A stretch of 9,880 nt of DNA. It comes from Eubacteriales Family XIII. Incertae Sedis bacterium. GTDB taxonomy: Bacteria > Bacillota > Clostridia > Peptostreptococcales > Anaerovoracaceae. The translations under genes were made by a program, and so were the position numbers. Shown in pieces: positions 6,279 through 9,880 of the stretch. The stretch spans positions 1 to 9,880 of the forward strand of contig JAITNA010000244.1 in NCBI GenBank assembly GCA_031290715.1, given 5' to 3'. The notes under the pieces are model-generated. The model did not search any database and was not told where the DNA came from. It saw only the letters and a program-made list of their open reading frames with translations. The first letter of the stretch is position 1, and each line of letters opens with the position of its first letter.

Positions 6279-7466
6279 TCAGCCCAGCGCCGTGTAGCTC
6301 AACATCAAGCCGCCCGTCGTATTGTTGCCGTCGTCCTCAAATCCGTACTCGCCGAACGTGAATTCGACGATGAACGGGATATCGCCGGCCGCCGACTTCC
6401 TGCCCGCGTATACCTCGCCGATACGGTCCGCAATCCCCGCCCGCCGGCCGCCGCAGTGGACGAGATGAAGCCCCGCCGGTTTTCTGCCGGCCTTTTCCAG
6501 AAGCCGTTCCACCGTTTCGCCGGCTGAGCGGACGAGCGTATCAACGTCGCCGTCCATCATAATGACCGTCGTTTTTTCGGTCAGATTCGCGCCGATGGCC
6601 ATGGAAAGGTCATCGTTTCCGTTCATGGGGTGGCGGATCGCGACAAGATCGCCAAGGCGGTCCTTGACGCCGAGCGGATTTGTGATCGTCGTAACAAGCA
6701 GATTGCCGCCCGAGAGCGATTCCATGTCGTCGATTCCCCGCCACTCCGCGTATTTCTTCACCGCCGGAACCCCGTCGATCTCGACGAGTTCCCGATTGTT
6801 TCTCACCTTCGTAATCACGCCATATTGATCCGTTTCCGCGTAGGCGCCCGTAAAGAGGTTCGTGAACCCTCCGGCCGCCTTGTCCCAGAAGAAAGCGACC
6901 GCAACGCCTTCCGCTGTGACCATGTCCGATGTGAACAGGGACCACTCCCCGGCGATGGCGTTGTCCGCCGCGCTGCCCCCGAAAATGGGGACCCGGCCGA
7001 TCACATCCTCAATGCCTTTCAGGAAAAATTCCTCTTCCCCCGGGTTTGCTGTCATATAGAAATAGTCAGGCGGCACGATCTTGCCCTCCGCAGGTTTGCC
7101 CGCCGCGGCCAACGCCGCCTTTGCGACGTCCCGCCCCGTCGCGCGCGCGCTTTCGCCTTTCGGACTGCCCGCTGTGCCGACCGTCAGGCCGTCGCCCGCC
7201 ACGGCAAAGACGCCGACAAAGCCATCGTCCCCGCCGACAAAGCCCGCCGGTGTGATCACGCCCGTAAAAGAAGTGTTGCCCACAAGGGGGACTCCCGGCA
7301 GCTCGCTTGCCACCGAGTCGAGCAGCAATTTTTGATCGTACTGCACACCGCTGTATACAAAAGCCAACTTGATATCATCCAATCCCGCCTTCGCCGCGGC
7401 CGCCGCTTCAGCGCCCGCCTTCAGGACATCCGGATTTATACTGGAACCAACGTTTGTTTGAAACAT
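6279..7466 (-). CDS. Stand-alone FIST-domain sensory protein
   Basis: 395 residues made only of the FIST N and FIST C domains. FIST N shows KLAFVYSG (33-40), LVGNTSFTGVI (61-71) and the hallmark IFGGSAADN (161-169). FIST C shows LHLVHCGGRRAG (333-344) and the ending FIVEFTFGEYGF...GGLMLSYTALG (365-395). FIST domains are a sensory module proposed to bind small ligands such as amino acids; they usually occur fused to MCP, kinase or GGDEF parts, but here no output domain, signal peptide or membrane helix is present. Start choice: an ATG at 7490 lies before the ribosome site. AAAGGAG sits 8 nt before the ATG at 7466, which is taken. It is the first gene of a two-gene unit with the aldehyde dehydrogenase and is divergent from the sensor kinase. 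Confidence 0.88.
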   Translation of the reverse strand: MFQTNVGSSINPDVLKAGAEAAAAAKAGLDDIKLAFVYSGVQYDQKLLLDSVASELPGVPLVGNTSFTGVITPAGFVGGDDGFVGVFAVAGDGLTVGTAGSPKGESARATGRDVAKAALAAAGKPAEGKIVPPDYFYMTANPGEEEFFLKGIEDVIGRVPIFGGSAADNAIAGEWSLFTSDMVTAEGVAVAFFWDKAAGGFTNLFTGAYAETDQYGVITKVRNNRELVEIDGVPAVKKYAEWRGIDDMESLSGGNLLVTTITNPLGVKDRLGDLVAIRHPMNGNDDLSMAIGANLTEKTTVIMMDGDVDTLVRSAGETVERLLEKAGRKPAGLHLVHCGGRRAGIADRIGEVYAGRKSAAGDIPFIVEFTFGEYGFEDDGNNTTGGLMLSYTALG

Positions 7467-7514
7467 GTCAAGTTCTCCTTTCAAAATCATGAACGGCTAT
7501 GTTTTGTTTTTTAT

Positions 7515-7543
7515 ATTATATTAATAAGTAAGGCTGAAAGCAA
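7515..7543 (-). promoter_or_regulatory. Promoter of the FIST-aldehyde dehydrogenase pair
   Basis: On the minus strand TTGCTT (7538-7543) and TATAAT (7515-7520) are separated by 17 bp, a near-consensus housekeeping promoter. The expected start is about 40 nt before the FIST ATG at 7466. The -35 lies about 15 bp from the end of the palindromic element at 7558-7670, so the element sits immediately upstream of this promoter and between it and the divergent kinase promoter. Confidence 0.65.
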
Positions 7544-7557
7544 ATATCGCGTATATG

Positions 7558-7670
7558 TCTATTCAGACCCCTGCTAAAATGTTGTAATTCCCGCGAATGC
7601 GGGAATCCAGTGATTCGTAATTCCCTAGATTCTCGGAACGCTTCGCGCCCGAGAATGACATTATTTTAGC
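7558..7670. repeat. Composite palindromic element, full copy B (inverted relative to copy A)
   Basis: The core runs from gctaaaat (7573) to attttagc (7670), 98 bp, with the outer end tctattcagac at 7558-7568. It aligns base for base, without gaps, to the reverse complement of the copy at 633-730. The two hairpins are the ATTCCC-N8-GGGAAT palindrome (7587-7606) and attctcgg...ccgagaat around an acgcttcgcg loop (7629-7656). The left outer part tcagacccctgctaaaat (7563-7580) is identical to 623-640, the left end of copy A, so the same end sequence occurs on both sides of the element in different copies, as expected of terminal inverted repeats. The right side of copy B (7671 on) does not continue the repeat. 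The element occupies the divergent intergenic region between the FIST gene and the kinase. Confidence 0.8.
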
Positions 7671-7709
7671 ATATATCCGATATCATTACAAAAAAATAAA
7701 ATTTATCAT

Positions 7710-7746
7710 GAATGAGCGGTGAATGAGCGCCCGAACATGATATAAT
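7710..7746 (+). promoter_or_regulatory. Kinase promoter: extended -10 with direct repeats in place of a -35
   Basis: TGATATAAT (7738-7746) is a perfect extended -10. The matching -35 position (7718-7723) reads ggtgaa, which is not a promoter hexamer. Instead gaatgagcg is present twice, at 7710-7718 and 7721-7729, exactly 11 bp (one helix turn) apart. Two response-regulator sites in tandem over a poor -35 is the layout of PhoB-type activated promoters, so an activator site is a reasonable inference. The leader to the GTG is about 38 nt and holds AGGGG 5 nt before the start. Confidence 0.55.
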
Positions 7747-7790
7747 AATTTTTGAAATTCATCCTATGCATTATATAGTTAGGGGTTTGT

Positions 7791-9623
7791 GTGAAAATCA
7801 ATTCGTTTTGGGAAAGAATCCTTCTTGCGGTATTTATCGTACTCGTCGCCGGTATTTTTGTCACGACCGCGTTTTCCCGCAGCTACATGGATCAATACAC
7901 GCAATTGCTCCAGGAAAACCTTTCCGACCGCCTGATTCAGACGGCGCGATCCGCCGCGGAGCTCATGTCCTTGGAAGAGTTGAATGAGTACACGGCCTCC
8001 GCGGACGCGAACAAACCCACCTATGAAGCGGACAAACAGAAACTCATTGATTTTGCCGAGTACAACGACGTCCTTTTCGTCTATTACGTACGCAACACAA
8101 ACGGGCAGCTTTCGTATGTCATGGACAACGATTTGGATCCCAAAACCATGGTGACGCCGGGCATGGAAACCGAGCCGGACGGTTATGTGATGACGGTCTT
8201 TGACGACGGCATGCCCGCCGGCACGGACATGGGGAATTACGCGGGCGTATGGAACGGGCTCATGTCCGCGTACGCGCCCATATTCGGCCCGGACGGCAAG
8301 GTGGAAATCATTGCCGGCGTGGATATCGAGGATACGGTCATGATCCGGGCGATCAGGCAAAATCGCCGTATCAACATCCTCTTCATCTTCCTGCTCATCG
8401 CCACCATTATCGTCGGCGTTTTCCTCATGCTTGCGCTCCGGCAGCGCGCAACGGAACATCTTCACGCTTCGATGGCGAAAAGCGACTTCCTCTCCCGCAT
8501 GAGCCACGAGATTCGCACGCCCATGAACGCCATTATCGGCCTTTCGCGCATGATCCGGGACACCGGCGACGTGGCCGCAATTCACAAGCATACCGAAAAT
8601 ATCATATCGAGTTCCAACTATCTGCTCGCGCTCATCAACAACATCTTGGATATTTCAAAAATTGAAGCGGGGCGTATGACGCTCGAAAATATCGACGTCA
8701 ACCTGCCGTCCATGCTCACGAATATCCACACCATGATCTCGCCCGGAGCGGACGCCAAGCACATTACGCTGCGCTTTGAAACAGACAGCAAAGCGCCGAG
8801 CGTCATCGTCTGTGACGAAACGCATTTGACGCAGATCATCATGAACCTGCTCAGCAACGCCGTGAAATTCACGCCCGAAAACGGAACCATCACCTTGGCC
8901 CTGCGGCAGCTCACGCGAAACGAAAGCAGCGTCAGGATCGAATTTTCCGTTACCGACAGCGGCATCGGGATTGCGCCCGAAAACTTCAGCAAACTCTTCG
9001 ACCCGTTTGAGCAGGAGGACGGCAGTACCACGAGAAAATACGGCGGCACCGGCCTCGGCCTTTCCATCGCCAAATTGTTCACGGAGATGATGGACGGACA
9101 CATCCGCGTCGAAAGCGAGCCGGGGAAAGGAAGCGCCTTCACCTTTGACATCAAGGCCGGCTTGCCGGAGCATTCGGACGCGGAAGAAAACATCGGGATT
9201 ACAGAAATCAAAGGCGCCGCCGAAACGCAGGCCCGTGAGCTCAACTGTTCGGGGAAGCGCTTCCTCGTCGTCGAGGATAACGACATCAACCAAATCATCG
9301 CCGAAAACATGCTCGGGCAATTCGGCGCAATCTGCGAATTTGCGAATAATGGCCTGGAGGGCGTCGATACCTATCTCTCCGACCCTGAACGCTTTTCCGC
9401 GATTTTCATGGATATCCAAATGCCCGTCATGGATGGGTACGAAGCCACCCGGCTGATTCGCGCCGGCGGGATTCCGGGCGCGGACACGGTCCCCATCATC
9501 GCCATGACAGCCAATGTATTCAAAGAGGATATTGAAAAGAGTATAGACGCGGGTATGAACGCGCACATCGGGAAACCCTTAGACCCGGATCAAGTCGCGG
9601 CGGCGATCCGTCAGCACATCTAG
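7791..9623 (+). CDS. Hybrid sensor histidine kinase (Cache-like sensor, HisKA, HATPase, REC)
   Basis: A 610-residue membrane kinase. TM1 is at about 9-27, and an extracytoplasmic Cache/PAS-like domain at about 30-190 contains VLFVYYVRNTNG (94-105) and APIFGPDGKVEIIAGVDI (162-179). TM2 is at about 194-216. HisKA carries the H box SHEIRTPMNAIIG with phospho-acceptor H239. HATPase_c shows the N box MNLLSNAVKF (351-360), DSGIGIAPENF (389-399) and GGTGLGLSIAK (418-428). A C-terminal receiver follows a linker at 455-488: E495-D496, phospho-acceptor D541 (FMDIQMPVMDG), T573 and K595 (GKP). No HPt or DNA-binding domain is present and no response regulator gene follows in the window, so the phosphorelay partner is elsewhere. 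The start is GTG with AGGGG 5 nt upstream; there is no better ATG. The sensed ligand is unknown. Confidence 0.95.
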   Translation: MKINSFWERILLAVFIVLVAGIFVTTAFSRSYMDQYTQLLQENLSDRLIQTARSAAELMSLEELNEYTASADANKPTYEADKQKLIDFAEYNDVLFVYYVRNTNGQLSYVMDNDLDPKTMVTPGMETEPDGYVMTVFDDGMPAGTDMGNYAGVWNGLMSAYAPIFGPDGKVEIIAGVDIEDTVMIRAIRQNRRINILFIFLLIATIIVGVFLMLALRQRATEHLHASMAKSDFLSRMSHEIRTPMNAIIGLSRMIRDTGDVAAIHKHTENIISSSNYLLALINNILDISKIEAGRMTLENIDVNLPSMLTNIHTMISPGADAKHITLRFETDSKAPSVIVCDETHLTQIIMNLLSNAVKFTPENGTITLALRQLTRNESSVRIEFSVTDSGIGIAPENFSKLFDPFEQEDGSTTRKYGGTGLGLSIAKLFTEMMDGHIRVESEPGKGSAFTFDIKAGLPEHSDAEENIGITEIKGAAETQARELNCSGKRFLVVEDNDINQIIAENMLGQFGAICEFANNGLEGVDTYLSDPERFSAIFMDIQMPVMDGYEATRLIRAGGIPGADTVPIIAMTANVFKEDIEKSIDAGMNAHIGKPLDPDQVAAAIRQHI

Positions 9624-9696
9624 GCGGCCAGCCCTTAGCCGACCCATCCTCACCCCCTCAAAAGCAATTTGTCAAAGACATATTGCGGTTTTGGTA

Positions 9697-9708
9697 TCTA
9701 TTCAGACC
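9697..9708 (+). repeat. Solo outer end of the composite palindromic element
   Basis: The 12-mer tctattcagacc equals the outer end of copy B (7558-7569), and its first 11 bases equal the reverse of copy A's right end (736-746). The gctaaaat core does not follow; the next bases are ataggtcgcc. It looks like an end left by deletion or an unrelated short match. It lies 73 nt after the kinase stop. No intrinsic terminator with a T-run is visible in 9624-9740. Confidence 0.4.
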
Positions 9709-9740
9709 ATAGGTCGCCAGGGAAACTGAATAAACATCAA

Positions 9741-9793
9741 ATTCGTACTCTATTTTATGAGAAAAGGGCAAAATCACGAAATAGAATCCGAAT
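9741..9793. repeat. Imperfect hairpin, first of two related units
   Basis: The arms attcgtactctattttatga (9741-9760) and tcacgaaatagaatccgaat (9774-9793) pair with a few mismatches around a 13-nt loop. The right arm shares tcacg-aatagag-type sequence with the second hairpin (tcacggaatagag, 9846-9858). No long T-run follows, so a terminator role is uncertain. Confidence 0.55.
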
Positions 9794-9820
9794 CGGTCAA
9801 AAAACAGGACATTTTTATGC

Positions 9821-9867
9821 GAATATGAACTCTATTACGTGTTTTTCACGGAATAGAGTTCATATTC
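9821..9867. repeat. Near-perfect 21-bp hairpin, second unit
   Basis: The 16-nt arms gaatatgaactctatt (9821-9836) and aatagagttcatattc (9852-9867) are perfectly complementary. After an A/G mismatch the stem continues as cgtg/cacg around a ttttt loop, so 20 of 21 positions pair. It is followed by accaaaaaagaga, an A-run, so on the minus strand the transcript would have a U-run before the hairpin and not after it. That argues against a simple intrinsic terminator on either strand. The array may continue past the window edge. Confidence 0.65.
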
Positions 9868-9880
9868 ACCAAAAAAGAGA

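Noticed and set aside
6630..7577. 315-codon plus-strand open frame opposite the FIST gene
   Set aside because: Composition is the Arg/His/Asp-rich pattern of an antisense frame and no family is recognisable; FIST motifs on the minus strand explain the region.
8655..9566. 303-codon minus-strand open frame opposite the kinase
   Set aside because: Antisense shadow of the HATPase and receiver domains, with no ribosome site or motif.

Overview
The window is bacterial chromosomal DNA. GC-rich, tightly packed coding blocks are separated by AT-rich intergenic DNA loaded with small palindromic repeats. Strong AGGAG-type ribosome sites, TGnTATAAT promoters and the protein families (stand-alone FIST protein, DUF2520 reductase beside panC, Cache-like hybrid kinase, short TA-type proteins) fit a Clostridia-like Firmicute or another anaerobe such as a synergistete. 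Taxonomy cannot be fixed from the sequence alone.

Layout. (a) 1-780: accessory or repeat-rich DNA with a cluster of small hairpins at the left edge, a half copy of a palindromic element, a minus-strand remnant of a toxin-antitoxin locus (50-residue PIN-domain fragment followed by a 64-residue antitoxin-like gene), and a full copy of the palindromic element flanked by 24-nt direct repeats. (b) 914-4790: five plus-strand genes forming a probable operon: thiol peroxidase (tpx), a Rossmann/DUF2520 protein of the PanG ketopantoate-reductase type, pantothenate synthetase (panC, TTG start, overlapping the previous gene), a Maf-type nucleotide pyrophosphatase, and an EamA-family transporter (ATGA overlap with maf). 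(c) 4811-7543: a convergent minus-strand pair, FIST-domain protein then aldehyde dehydrogenase, behind a good TTGCTT-17-TATAAT promoter. (d) 7558-7670: a second full copy of the palindromic element, in inverted orientation relative to the first. (e) 7710-9623: a hybrid sensor histidine kinase (TM, Cache-like sensor, TM, HisKA, HATPase, REC) starting at GTG, with an extended -10 promoter and two 9-nt direct repeats, 11 bp apart, where the -35 should be. (f) 9624-9880: gene-free, with a solo element end and two related hairpins reaching almost to the window edge.

Functional reading. PanG plus PanC cover two of the steps to pantothenate; panB and panD are not in the window. Maf and Tpx are housekeeping or protective functions. 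The divergent FIST-aldehyde dehydrogenase pair and the sensor kinase could form a small sense-and-metabolise module, but this rests on adjacency alone. The most unusual content is the 98-bp composite palindromic element (two full copies, one half copy, solo ends), whose short arm matches the ATTCCC-N8-GGGAAT pattern known from the Neisseria dRS3 repeat.
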